From positions 1-34,839 of the forward strand of contig JAAYHQ010000059.1 in assembly GCA_012727425.1 (NCBI GenBank): 34,839 nt of DNA, in the 5' to 3' direction. Below, piece after piece: positions 25,154 to 33,019 of this stretch. The stretch comes from Bacillota bacterium (lineage in GTDB: Bacteria; Bacillota; UBA4882; UBA10575). Below the pieces are notes generated by a model. That model was not told where the DNA came from. It saw nothing but the letters and a program-made list of their open reading frames with translations, and ran no database searches. Position 1 is the stretch's first letter. Each line of letters starts with the position of its first letter. Position numbers and translations under genes: made by a program.

Positions 25154-25567
25154 ATGAAACTGCGGGAAATCCAAAAACTACTGAACGCCACCGTTTTGAC
25201 TGGGGAGGATTTGTTGGACCAGCTTGAGGTCAAAATGATCTGCGGTTCCGACCTGATCAGTGACGTTTTATCCTTTACGAAAGAACGCTCACTTCTCTTG
25301 ACCGGCTTGACGAACCCCCAGATCATTCGGACCGCTGAAATGATCGATCTCTGTGGCATTGTTTTTGTGCGCGGGAAAAGACCCGGCGATGATGTAATAA
25401 CCATGGCCGGCGAAAGCAGAATTCCGCTTCTCCTTACGGAGCTGCCGCTCTTCGAATCTTGTGGTGTTTTATACAATGCCGGATTACAGGGGTGTAGCGG
25501 CCTAAGTTTAACAGGCGGGGGTGACAAAATTGACCGAACCCCACGTCCGCCTGGAAATTCCGGTTGA
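25154..25567 (+). CDS. DRTGG-domain protein 1
   Basis: 137 residues, ATG after GGGAGAGGG. The whole of residues 1-110 resembles the stand-alone DRTGG type: MKLREIQKLLNATVLTG, then GSDLISDVL and CGIVFVRGKRPGDDV, a Rossmann-like domain of unknown function. A Gly/Pro-rich tail of about 25 residues follows and overlaps the next gene by 38 bases. A second member of the family lies at 27359. In clostridial genomes such proteins recur beside sensory hydrogenase-like and NuoE/NuoF-type genes, suggesting a ligand-binding or regulatory part; no activity can be assigned. Confidence 0.8.
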   Translation: MKLREIQKLLNATVLTGEDLLDQLEVKMICGSDLISDVLSFTKERSLLLTGLTNPQIIRTAEMIDLCGIVFVRGKRPGDDVITMAGESRIPLLLTELPLFESCGVLYNAGLQGCSGLSLTGGGDKIDRTPRPPGNSG

Positions 25568-25967
25568 AGGGAATAATTTCACCGCGGCCGGCGAAGCGGC
25601 CAGCCGGGTGAAAAAAACCCTGCAAAAGCTCGGGATTGATTCCACATTGATCCGCAGGGTTGCCATTGCCACCTATGAAGCGGAGATGAACATTGTGATC
25701 CATGCTGACGCCGGAAAGATTGTGCTCCAGGTTGATGCCGACGGCATTACCGTGCTGGCTGAAGACCGGGGGAAAGGAATTCCTGATCTGGAAAAAGCGA
25801 TGACCGCCGGCTTTTCCACTGCTTCGGATCGAGTGCGTGCCATGGGCTTTGGTGCGGGCATGGGACTGCCGAACATAAAAAAATGCACCGACTACCTTGC
25901 GATCGACACTGAAGTTAATATTGGGACCAAGGTGGTCATGAAGTTTAATTATCCGGCCGCAACCTAA
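25530..25967 (+). CDS. RsbW-like ATP-binding protein (anti-sigma/GHKL kinase)
   Basis: About 145 residues from TTG 25530, 5-6 nt after GGGGGTGA; GTG 25521 is an alternative within that site. It consists of one HATPase domain: N-box IATYEAEMNIVIHA, G1 box EDRGKGI, G2 box MGFGAGMGLPNIKK. There is no histidine dimerisation domain, so it belongs with serine kinases of the RsbW/SpoIIAB kind rather than ordinary histidine kinases. No anti-anti-sigma (STAS) gene is adjacent; the DRTGG proteins or the hydrogenase-like protein next door are possible partners, which is inference. Confidence 0.85.
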   Translation: MTEPHVRLEIPVEGNNFTAAGEAASRVKKTLQKLGIDSTLIRRVAIATYEAEMNIVIHADAGKIVLQVDADGITVLAEDRGKGIPDLEKAMTAGFSTASDRVRAMGFGAGMGLPNIKKCTDYLAIDTEVNIGTKVVMKFNYPAAT

Positions 25968-25998
25968 CAACATTGGTCTTTGTGCGGGAGGTGGTTGG

Positions 25999-27369
25999 GT
26001 GGAACTCCGTACCCATTCCGTTGTCCTGGAGGCCGAAAAATGCAAAGGCTGCACCAACTGTATAAAACAATGTCCAACGGAAGCGATCCGGGTCCGTAAC
26101 GGTAAAGCCTTCATTCTTACGGAACGGTGTATTGATTGCGGGGAATGTATTCGGATCTGTGAAAATCATGCCAAAAAAGCCGTCGCCACGGATTTGGAAA
26201 CTTTGGCGCATTATGATTACCGGGTCGCCTTACCGGCCCCGAGTCTCTATGCCCAATTTAAAGTGGAAAAACCCGAAAAGATCATTGCCGCCCTTTACCG
26301 GTTTGGTTTTGACGAAGTTTATGAAGTGGCTTTTGCCGCTGAACTAACCACCTGCGCCATCCAAGAATGCGTTGAAAATCACCCGAAAACAAACGCTGCG
26401 GGTCCGTACCCGCTAATTTCTTCTTCGTGTCCGGTTGTTACCCGGCTGGTCCAAATCCGTTTTCCTAGTTTAATTCCGAATCTGCTTCCGGTCGATCCGC
26501 CGTATATTACTGCGGCCAAAATCTTTCTGCAGGAAAGACTGCCGCGGTTAAATATTCCCCGGGAGAAAGTAGGTCTTTTTTTTATTACCCCTTGCCCAGC
26601 CAAGATTACAGACCTTAATAACTATGGTCAACCGCTAGTGGATGGCGCGCTCCCGATTAATCTGCTCTTTGGGGAACTCAACAGTCTTTTGCCTGAGCAA
26701 GGGACGGTGCAAGCGCTTCCCCTTGTTCACCACCGCAGCGGTGGAATCGGGATCGGCTGGGCTCGGGCCGGTGGGGAGAGTTGGGGGGTTAATGCCGAAA
26801 ACGCCTTGGCCGTTGATGGGATCCAGAATGTAGCCCGCCTCCTGGAAGAGATTGAGTTGGGCAAGTTTCATGATATTCGGTATATCGAGGCCTTGGCTTG
26901 TCCGCAGGGTTGTGTCGGGGGGGCCTTGACGGTTGAAAACCCCTTTGTAGCCCGGGCTAGGATCCAAAAACTGGCGGGCCGGGATGGCGCTCATACCTTA
27001 TCAAACGAGGTCAAGATGATGTATGCGGATTTAAAAAGGCAGGACGCGCATTTCTTTACCCATGATAAAGGCATTCCTGACCAATCCGTTTTAAGGTTGG
27101 ACCGGGATTTAGCGAAGGCCATTGAGAAACTGAACCAATTGGAGGCCATCTTGGCCAAACTGCCGGAAATCGACTGCGGTGCTTGCGGTTCACCCACTTG
27201 TCGTTCGCTGGCGGAAGATGTGGTCCAGGGGAACGCCCAGATGACCGACTGTCTTTTTATCCTTCGTGAACAATTGGAAAAACTGGCCCGGAAACTATTG
27301 ATTTTAGCCCAGAACCGGCCACCGGCCATGGATTGGGCCAACGAAAAGGAGGAGGAGAATGACCCTTAA
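25999..27369 (+). CDS. Sensory-type [FeFe]-hydrogenase-like iron-sulfur protein
   Basis: 456 residues, GTG after GGGAGGTGG. N-terminus holds two [4Fe-4S] ferredoxin motifs (C15, C18, C21, C25; C44, C47, C50, C54). The hydrogenase large-subunit domain follows, with all four cysteines that would hold the H-cluster cubane: L1 SSSCP (C144), L2 TPCPAK (C199), L3 ALACPQGCVGG (C301, C305). The residue before C144, a proton-relay cysteine in catalytic enzymes (TSCCP), is Ser143. A C-terminal FeS domain has C393, C396, C401 and C418. Loss of the relay cysteine together with signalling neighbours suggests H2 or redox sensing, not turnover. The tail overlaps the next gene by 11 bases. Confidence 0.82.
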   Translation: MELRTHSVVLEAEKCKGCTNCIKQCPTEAIRVRNGKAFILTERCIDCGECIRICENHAKKAVATDLETLAHYDYRVALPAPSLYAQFKVEKPEKIIAALYRFGFDEVYEVAFAAELTTCAIQECVENHPKTNAAGPYPLISSSCPVVTRLVQIRFPSLIPNLLPVDPPYITAAKIFLQERLPRLNIPREKVGLFFITPCPAKITDLNNYGQPLVDGALPINLLFGELNSLLPEQGTVQALPLVHHRSGGIGIGWARAGGESWGVNAENALAVDGIQNVARLLEEIELGKFHDIRYIEALACPQGCVGGALTVENPFVARARIQKLAGRDGAHTLSNEVKMMYADLKRQDAHFFTHDKGIPDQSVLRLDRDLAKAIEKLNQLEAILAKLPEIDCGACGSPTCRSLAEDVVQGNAQMTDCLFILREQLEKLARKLLILAQNRPPAMDWANEKEEENDP

Positions 27370-27691
27370 TGAGCTCGTCAAGGTGATTGAAGCTACTGTT
27401 GTAACCGGTCATGAAAAATTAGACACGACGATTACCGGAGTATACGTTTCCGATCTCCTCAGTGATGTCATCGGTCATGCGCGGGAAGGCCAAGTGTGGC
27501 TGACCATTCAAACCCATGTCAATGTGGTGGCGGTTGCTTTACTCCTGAATTTGGCGGCTATTGTTTTTACGGCGGGAACCGGACCGGAGGCGGAAACCAT
27601 CGCGAAAGCCCAAACCGAAGGGGCAGTCTTGCTCACCACCAAACTGAGTACGTTCGAAACCGCCGGCCGGCTTTATCTGAACCAGCAATGA
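27359..27691 (+). CDS. DRTGG-domain protein 2
   Basis: 110 residues, ATG inside a GGAGGAGG-rich stretch, overlapping the upstream hydrogenase-like gene. Shares the layout of the first DRTGG protein (LNELVKVIEATVVTGHEKLD, then VSDLLSDVIGHA and AAIVFTAGTGPEAE) without its tail. The two copies flank the sensory pair, so they look like paralogues of one module. Its TGA overlaps the PHP start (ATGA 27688-27691). Confidence 0.8.
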   Translation: MTLNELVKVIEATVVTGHEKLDTTITGVYVSDLLSDVIGHAREGQVWLTIQTHVNVVAVALLLNLAAIVFTAGTGPEAETIAKAQTEGAVLLTTKLSTFETAGRLYLNQQ

Positions 27692-28428
27692 GAACCAGAC
27701 TGCATACTTACACCGCCGATCTCCACCTTCATACCATCCTCTCGCCGTGCGCCGACCGGGAAATGGTTCCGGAACCGGTTTTTGCCCGCGCGCGACAGGC
27801 AGGGGTTGATGTTCTGGCCATTACGGATCATAATTCCACCCGGAACCTCCCGGCTTTTCTCCGGAACTGCCCGCCTGGACTGTGGGTGATTCCAGGAATG
27901 GAAGTTCAGACCAAAGAAGAGATTCATCTGGTTTGCTTGTTTCCGGAGTTGGAAGCGGCGATGGAGTGGGGGAGAATCGTCCGCACTCTACTCCCGCCGG
28001 TGCCAAGAATAAATACGCATGTCGGTCCGCAAATCATCCTTGATGAAAACGGGAAACCCTGCGGCGAAGAGGAGCTTCTGCTGTTGAACTCGATCCCCCT
28101 TTCCCTGGCCGAAACCGTTGCGCAAGTGCGTGGCTTAAATGGGGTGGTTTATCCGGCTCATATCGACCGTCCGGCCTTTAGTATTCTTTCGCAAATTGGC
28201 TTTCTTCCGACGGACCCAGCCTTTTCCATTTTGGAGATCTCACCCCGTGCTCCTTTGGCCAAAATGCAACAGCAGTATCCCGAACATAACTTAATCCGTT
28301 CCTCCGATGCCCATTATTTGAACCAAATCGGAGCCAAATCTTCGCTTTTAAAAATGGCCGGTTTGGATTGGGAAGAATTTTTACTTGCCCTTAACCGACA
28401 GGCACAAAGGGGGGTGATCCCCAATTAA
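27688..28428 (+). CDS. PHP-domain metal-dependent phosphoesterase
   Basis: 246 residues from ATG 27688, coupled to the DRTGG gene. The metal-binding motifs of the PHP superfamily are intact: DLHLHT (residues 11-16), ITDHNS (D47, H48), GMEVQT, VYPAHIDRP and SSDAH. Relatives hydrolyse nucleotide or phosphoester substrates; the actual substrate is unknown. Genes of this kind recur beside DRTGG and sensory hydrogenase-like genes in clostridia, which fits a nucleotide-based signalling role, but that is inference. Confidence 0.85.
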   Translation: MRTRLHTYTADLHLHTILSPCADREMVPEPVFARARQAGVDVLAITDHNSTRNLPAFLRNCPPGLWVIPGMEVQTKEEIHLVCLFPELEAAMEWGRIVRTLLPPVPRINTHVGPQIILDENGKPCGEEELLLLNSIPLSLAETVAQVRGLNGVVYPAHIDRPAFSILSQIGFLPTDPAFSILEISPRAPLAKMQQQYPEHNLIRSSDAHYLNQIGAKSSLLKMAGLDWEEFLLALNRQAQRGVIPN

Positions 28429-28529
28429 CATTATTGTAACGAATTAGATCCAGGGCTATACGTTGAAATCTTGTTAAAATAATGGTATTCTTAAAATCGG
28501 AGTTAGTTCAACGGAGGAGGCAGTCAAAG

Positions 28530-29027
28530 ATGACAGAAACATGTTGCCAGCGGTTTTCGGAGAAACAATACCAGGAACTAGACGAGGTTATTGCGCAGTA
28601 TCAAGGAAAACCCGGCGGGCTAATTCCCGTACTTCACCGAGCCCAGCTGATCTTTGGATATCTGCCGAAAGAGGTCCAGATCAGGGTGGCGGAAGGTCTA
28701 AATGTACCTTTAAGTGAAGTATATGGTGTAATTACCTTTTACTCCTTTTTCTCGCAACAACCCCGTGGCCGGTATACGATCGGGGTTTGCCTGGGGACAG
28801 CCTGCTATGTAAAAGGAGCAGCCGAAATTGTTGAAGCCCTTGAAGAAGAACTAGAGGTTAAAGTGGGCGAGACCACCGCCAACGGCGATTTCACTTTAAT
28901 GGTCACTCGCTGCGTGGGTGCTTGTGGACTAGCTCCGGTGTTGACAATCGGCGAAGATGTATACGGCCGTTTAACCGCCGATAAGATTCCAGAGGTTCTT
29001 AAGCGTTATCAAGGGACAGCAGAGTAA
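28530..29027 (+). CDS. hydC: NADH-dehydrogenase-like [2Fe-2S] subunit (HydC/NuoE type)
   Basis: 165 residues, ATG after GGAGGAGG. Thioredoxin-like [2Fe-2S] protein of the 24-kDa NuoE/HydC/HndA family. An N-terminal helical region (GGLIPVLHRAQLIFGYLP, then YGVITFYSFF) precedes the cluster cysteines in CLGTACYVKGA and RCVGACGLAPV. In bifurcating hydrogenases it passes electrons within the HydABC complex; in other complexes it partners NuoF in NAD-linked formate dehydrogenases. HydB lies two genes downstream. Confidence 0.9.
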   Translation: MTETCCQRFSEKQYQELDEVIAQYQGKPGGLIPVLHRAQLIFGYLPKEVQIRVAEGLNVPLSEVYGVITFYSFFSQQPRGRYTIGVCLGTACYVKGAAEIVEALEEELEVKVGETTANGDFTLMVTRCVGACGLAPVLTIGEDVYGRLTADKIPEVLKRYQGTAE

Positions 29028-29082
29028 GGTTTTTTTATTTGCCCATCCTTGTGATTTTTGGATCAAAGTCGGTGAGGCACCG

Positions 29083-29628
29083 GTGAAAGATTTATCTTTA
29101 TACTTATTAGATCTGGCCCAAAACTCATTACGGGCAGGTGCAACTTTGATCAAATTTCGCCTTACTGAATTGGTCGCGGAGGGGCGTTTGGTCATTGTCA
29201 TCGAAGATAACGGTAAAGGAATGACCTCCGCTGAGGTTCAGCAGGTGGTCGATCCTTTTTACACCACGCGGAACACCCGGAAAGTGGGGTTGGGCCTTTC
29301 CCTGTTTGCTGCTGCTGTCGAACGCTGTAACGGCGAACTTTCCATTCATTCCCAACCGGGGAAAGGGACCAAATTGACCGCCAGTTTCCTTCTGCACCAT
29401 TGGGATTGTCCCCCTCTGGGTGATATGGCCGGAACTTTAATCGTATTGATTGCCGGTAATCCCGATGTGGATTTTATCTTTTGCTACCAAAGGGAACAAA
29501 CCAAGTACATTTTTAACACGATGCAGATTAAGGAACAACTGGAAGATGTGCCGATTTCGACCCCAACGGTCTTGGCTTATTTAGAAGAGAACATAAGAAA
29601 AGGACTATCCGAATTTGCAATCGTTTAA
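29083..29628 (+). CDS. Stand-alone histidine-kinase-type ATPase
   Basis: 181 residues, GTG after GGTGAGG. Residues 1-105 are a GHKL ATPase domain: N-box LLDLAQNSLRAGA, G1 EDNGKGM, F-box DPFYTTR, G2 VGLGLSLFAAA. No phosphoacceptor helix or transmembrane part precedes it. The last 75 residues (LLHHWDCPPLGDMAGTL onward) are not recognised. It sits between hydC and hydB, a position where such ATPases recur in clostridial hydrogenase-type operons. Its substrate is unknown. Confidence 0.82.
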   Translation: MKDLSLYLLDLAQNSLRAGATLIKFRLTELVAEGRLVIVIEDNGKGMTSAEVQQVVDPFYTTRNTRKVGLGLSLFAAAVERCNGELSIHSQPGKGTKLTASFLLHHWDCPPLGDMAGTLIVLIAGNPDVDFIFCYQREQTKYIFNTMQIKEQLEDVPISTPTVLAYLEENIRKGLSEFAIV

Positions 29629-29673
29629 AACAACAAGTCGATATTAAGGAATTAAGGAAGAAGGGAAGGAAGA

Positions 29674-31467
29674 ATGAAGCTATATCGTGCTCATGTTTTA
29701 GTCTGTGGCGGCGCCGGCTGTATTTCAACGGGTTGTAAAGCTGTTCTGGACAGGTTTACGAATGAAATAAAAGCCCATAACCTGGAAGAAGAAGTGCATG
29801 TTGTGGAAACCGGGTGTATCGGTACCTGTGATTTGGGTCCGGTAATCCTGATCTATCCGGAAGGCGTCTTTTATAAGGAAGTATCTCCGGATGATGTCCA
29901 GGAAATCGTGGAAGAACACCTGATCAAAGGGAGGATTGTAAACCGTCTCCTCTATGAACAGCCTGCTTCCGGCGGACAGATCCCCTATTATGACGAGATT
30001 GATTTCTTCCGGAAACAAAAACGGATTGCTCTGCGGAACGTTGGCATCATCAATCCGGAAGTGATCGAAGAATATATCGCCCGTGACGGGTACTTTGCCT
30101 TAGGAAAGGTGCTGACCAAATACACTCCCGAACAGGTCATCCAAGAGATTAAAGACTCCGGTTTGCGGGGGAGGGGTGGAGCCGGTTTCCCCACCGGAAT
30201 GAAATGGGAGTTTACCCGGAAAGCGCCGGGTGATAAGAAATACGTGGTTTGCAACGCGGACGAAGGTGACCCGGGGGCGTTTATGGACCGCAGTATTTTA
30301 GAAGGCGACCCCCATTCCGTCATCGAGGCGATGGCGATTGCCGGTTATGCCGTCGGTGCTAACCAGGGTTTCGTGTATGTGCGGGCGGAATATCCCCTGG
30401 CGGTGCAAAGGTTGGAAAACGCTATTGAAAAAGCACGGGCCTTTGGAATGCTCGGGAAGAATATTTTGGGGACCGACTTCAGCTTTGATCTGGAAATTCG
30501 GGTCGGGGCCGGTGCCTTTGTCTGTGGTGAAGAAACTGCCCTGTTGGCATCGATCGAAGGAAAGCGGGGCGAACCCCGTCCGAAACCGCCTTTCCCGGCT
30601 TCGCAAGGCTTGTGGGGTAAACCCACTCTGATCAATAACGTTGAGACCTTTGCCAATATTCCTGCAATCATTAACAATGGTGCCGAATGGTTTAGACAGA
30701 TCGGGACCGAAAAGAGCCCGGGAACCAAGGTTTTTGCCTTAGCCGGAAAGGTTAACAATACGGGGCTGGTTGAAGTGCCGATGGGGACGACGCTGCGGGA
30801 GATTATCTTCGAATTGGGTGGCGGGATTCCCAACCATAAACGCTTCAAAGCAGCACAAACCGGTGGTCCCTCCGGTGGTTGTCTCACCGAAAAACATCTG
30901 GATGAGCCAATCGATTATGAGTCGTTGTTGGCGGCGGGATCCATGATGGGTTCCGGTGGTTTAATCGTGATGGATGAAGACAACTGCATGGTGGACGTGG
31001 CCCGCTTCTTCTTGGAGTTTACTCAGGATGAGTCCTGTGGCAAATGTACACCTTGCCGGATCGGGACGAAAAGAATGCTGGAGATCTTAATCCGGATCAC
31101 CCAGGGTAAAGGGGAAGAAAAAGATCTGGAGCTGCTTGAGGAATTAGCCCAGACGATTAAGGTCTCCGCCCTCTGCGGATTAGGACAGTCGGCGCCGAAT
31201 CCAGTCCTCAGTACGATTCAGAATTTCCGCGATGAGTATTTGGCGCATATCCGGGATAAAAAATGCCCGGCTAAGGTTTGCCGTGCCTTGTTACAATATA
31301 GCATCAATAGTGAACTCTGCCGCGGTTGTGGAATTTGTGCCCGGGAATGCCCGGAGAAAGCCATCAGTGGCGAGCCAAAGAAGCCATATCATATCAACCA
31401 GGAAGCTTGTATCAAGTGCGGCGTCTGTCTGGAAAAATGTCCCTTTGATGCGATCAGCTTAACGTAA
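29674..31467 (+). CDS. hydB: NADH-binding flavin/iron-sulfur subunit (HydB/NuoF type)
   Basis: 597 residues, ATG after AAGGAAGA. An N-terminal thioredoxin-like [2Fe-2S] domain (VCGGAGCISTGCK, ETGCIGTCDLGP) precedes the NuoF core with FMN/NADH motifs GLRGRGGAGFPTGMKWEF and NADEGDPGAFMDRS, and the [4Fe-4S] motif ESCGKCTPCRIGTKRML. A C-terminal 2x[4Fe-4S] ferredoxin (CRGCGICARECPEKA, CIKCGVCLEKCP) completes the HydB layout of electron-bifurcating hydrogenases. The catalytic HydA, usually next, is absent. Could serve a hydrogenase encoded elsewhere or an NAD-dependent formate dehydrogenase. Confidence 0.92.
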   Translation: MKLYRAHVLVCGGAGCISTGCKAVLDRFTNEIKAHNLEEEVHVVETGCIGTCDLGPVILIYPEGVFYKEVSPDDVQEIVEEHLIKGRIVNRLLYEQPASGGQIPYYDEIDFFRKQKRIALRNVGIINPEVIEEYIARDGYFALGKVLTKYTPEQVIQEIKDSGLRGRGGAGFPTGMKWEFTRKAPGDKKYVVCNADEGDPGAFMDRSILEGDPHSVIEAMAIAGYAVGANQGFVYVRAEYPLAVQRLENAIEKARAFGMLGKNILGTDFSFDLEIRVGAGAFVCGEETALLASIEGKRGEPRPKPPFPASQGLWGKPTLINNVETFANIPAIINNGAEWFRQIGTEKSPGTKVFALAGKVNNTGLVEVPMGTTLREIIFELGGGIPNHKRFKAAQTGGPSGGCLTEKHLDEPIDYESLLAAGSMMGSGGLIVMDEDNCMVDVARFFLEFTQDESCGKCTPCRIGTKRMLEILIRITQGKGEEKDLELLEELAQTIKVSALCGLGQSAPNPVLSTIQNFRDEYLAHIRDKKCPAKVCRALLQYSINSELCRGCGICARECPEKAISGEPKKPYHINQEACIKCGVCLEKCPFDAISLT

Positions 31468-31496
31468 TCACGGGTCAGGAGAAAGGTTTTTCACCT

Positions 31497-31578
31497 CCTT
31501 GCCTCCTCTTTCATATCATGTACCAGAAGAAATCGTCCATGGTCAGCATTTTCGATGGTGGAATGGAGAGGAGGAAGG
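31497..31578 (+). promoter_or_regulatory. Leader able to mask the ribosome site of the LuxR-type gene
   Basis: CCTT-g-CCTCCTCT (31497-31509) can pair with AGAGGAGGAAGG (31567-31578), which contains the ribosome site of the gene at 31583: twelve pairs with one bulged G, enclosing about 57 nt. This predicts translational gating by a protein, a ligand or temperature. Seen by complementarity only. Confidence 0.45.
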
Positions 31579-31582
31579 GCAG

Positions 31583-31840
31583 ATGGCCCAATTACCGAGT
31601 TCGCATCGACCCAATCTCCTTGAACAGTTGAGCCCAAGAGAGCAGGAGATACTGCCCCTGGTGGCCCAAGGAAAAGATAACCGTGAGATTGGCAAGATCT
31701 TGTTTATCAGCGAAAAAACCGCCAAGAATTACGTAACCAGTATTCGCAAGAAATTGGGACTGAAGAACCGGACGCAAATTGCCCTCTTTGCCCTTAAAGA
31801 GGGGATCATTAGTATTGATGATACCATTTTAGATAATTAA
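31583..31840 (+). CDS. Stand-alone LuxR/GerE-type DNA-binding regulator
   Basis: 85 residues from ATG 31583 after GGAGGAAGG. The helix-turn-helix covers nearly the whole protein: LSPREQEILPLVAQGKDN, REIGKILFISEKTAKNYVTS, IRKKLGLKNRTQIALFAL. No receiver domain, so it is not an ordinary response regulator; size and layout match GerE, the late mother-cell sporulation regulator of Bacillus. A GerE orthologue is possible, but small LuxR proteins are common. The frame extends back to 31499 without a ribosome site. Ends before a strong terminator. Confidence 0.85.
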   Translation: MAQLPSSHRPNLLEQLSPREQEILPLVAQGKDNREIGKILFISEKTAKNYVTSIRKKLGLKNRTQIALFALKEGIISIDDTILDN

Positions 31841-31879
31841 AATGTGGTTTATGCCAAAGGTAAATGGTCGATGGTCGGA

Positions 31880-31911
31880 GCAGCCCTGGATTACCAGGGC
31901 TGCATTTTTTT
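31880..31911 (+). terminator. Strong terminator after the LuxR-type gene
   Basis: GCAGCCCTGG (31880-31889), tetraloop ATTA, CCAGGGCTGC (31894-31903), then A and seven T. Confidence 0.9.
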
Positions 31912-32085
31912 ACATAAAGGAATAGACTTTGGCACAGAGAAATTATTCATCACCGAAGTGGTTGCGGGACCAGGATTTCCAGGTGGTAAAGGAGGCGACA
32001 AAGCGGACAACCACCGGTTTGGAGAGGATAATGAACCAACCGTTGCAGCACCAACGAAAAGGGCAGTCTGAAGGGAGAAGATTCG
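31912..32085 (+). other. 174-bp gap before the CAP gene, two overlapping weak ORFs
   Basis: A TTG at 31929 behind AAAGGA opens a 60-codon basic hydrophilic frame (MAQRNYSSPKWLRDQ...) that runs into the CAP gene; another frame here reads AGPGFPGGKGGDK and stops at 32071. Neither resembles a known family, and no riboswitch or clear promoter was recognised. Confidence 0.3.
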
Positions 32086-32862
32086 ATGCGGATACGCGCC
32101 CGATTCGTTAGTAGTTTTATGCTCGCCTTAGTCCTAACCTTTTTGGTAGTACTTCCCACCTTAGCCGTCACCTACTATGTGAGCTACGGTTCGCAGTATT
32201 ATACGCCGCCCACTGGTGGTTCCTATTTTGGCAGCGGAAGTACCTATCAATCAAATGCGGGGAGCTACTCAACGAAGTATAATTCGAACTACTCCACACA
32301 GTACTATTATTACACCAGCAGCTACAACAACGGAACCAGCTATTATGTACCTCCAAAGACCAGTACTCCGGCTCCGTCCGAGCCAAAGCCAAGCAACCCT
32401 GCTCCCAGTAACCCAGCTCCGAGCAACCCAACTCCGGTGGAGCCCAAACCGTCTAACCCGGCGACCCCAAGCAAAGGGCTGACGGCGATGGAGCAGAAGA
32501 TGGTGGCCCTTGTGAACCAAGAACGAACCAAGGCTGGTCTGCAGCAACTAAAAGTGGACAACACCCTGGTTCAGCTGGCAAGGATGAAAAGCCAAGATAT
32601 GATCGATAAAAACTATTTTAGCCACACGTCACCGACGTACGGTTCACCTTTTGAAATGATGAAAAACGCCGGCGTTAAGTACTACACGGCCGGTGAAAAC
32701 CTGGCGGGGGCCGGTTCGGTTGAATCCGCCCATGCCAGTCTGATGGCCAGCCCGGGCCACCGCGCCAATATCCTCAACTCCCGGTACAATTACTTTGGCG
32801 TTGGGATTGCAACCGGCGGCCCCTATGGGAATATGTTCACCCAATTATTCATCGGAAAATAA
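32086..32862 (+). CDS. Secreted CAP-domain (SCP/PR1, YkwD-like) protein
   Basis: 258 residues, ATG after GAAGGGAG. A signal peptide (about 1-27, RARF then LALVLTFLVVLPTLA) precedes a Tyr/Ser/Asn-rich low-complexity region (29-92), a Pro-rich linker with repeated PSNPAP units (about 93-128), and a CAP domain (131-258). Domain motifs: LVNQERTKAGLQQL, YFSHTSPTYGSPFEMM, AGENLAGAG, SPGHRANILNSRYNYFGVGIA. Bacterial CAP proteins of this kind are exported and often found in sporulating Bacillota (YkwD, spore-coat-associated SafA relatives); their biochemical role is unsettled. The sticky Tyr-rich part may attach it to wall or coat. Single gene between two terminators. Confidence 0.9.
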   Translation: MRIRARFVSSFMLALVLTFLVVLPTLAVTYYVSYGSQYYTPPTGGSYFGSGSTYQSNAGSYSTKYNSNYSTQYYYYTSSYNNGTSYYVPPKTSTPAPSEPKPSNPAPSNPAPSNPTPVEPKPSNPATPSKGLTAMEQKMVALVNQERTKAGLQQLKVDNTLVQLARMKSQDMIDKNYFSHTSPTYGSPFEMMKNAGVKYYTAGENLAGAGSVESAHASLMASPGHRANILNSRYNYFGVGIATGGPYGNMFTQLFIGK

Positions 32863-32888
32863 AAAACACAAAAACACTGCCTTTCGTT

Positions 32889-32954
32889 GGGAAAAGCTGC
32901 ACCGCTTTTCCCCAGCAAAAAAGCCTGTCCATTACGGAAACAGGCTTTTTTGCT
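32889..32954. terminator. Hairpin plus bidirectional terminator between CAP gene and lexA
   Basis: First hairpin GGGAAAAGC (32889-32897) with GCTTTTCCC (32904-32912). The second has 15-base perfect arms, AGCAAAAAAGCCTGT (32914-32928) and ACAGGCTTTTTTGCT (32940-32954), giving T runs on both strands, suited to the convergent CAP and lexA genes. Confidence 0.85.
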
Positions 32955-33019
32955 GCCGATCTGTGGTTAATCCAGAAAAGGGGAGCGTGACTGGTGACTT
33001 TGGCTCCCGGTCAAGTTTT

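Noticed and set aside
31844-32071. 75-codon frame spanning the LuxR terminator
   Set aside because: It would be translated through a strong 10-bp terminator hairpin and has no family resemblance; only noted within the gap entry.
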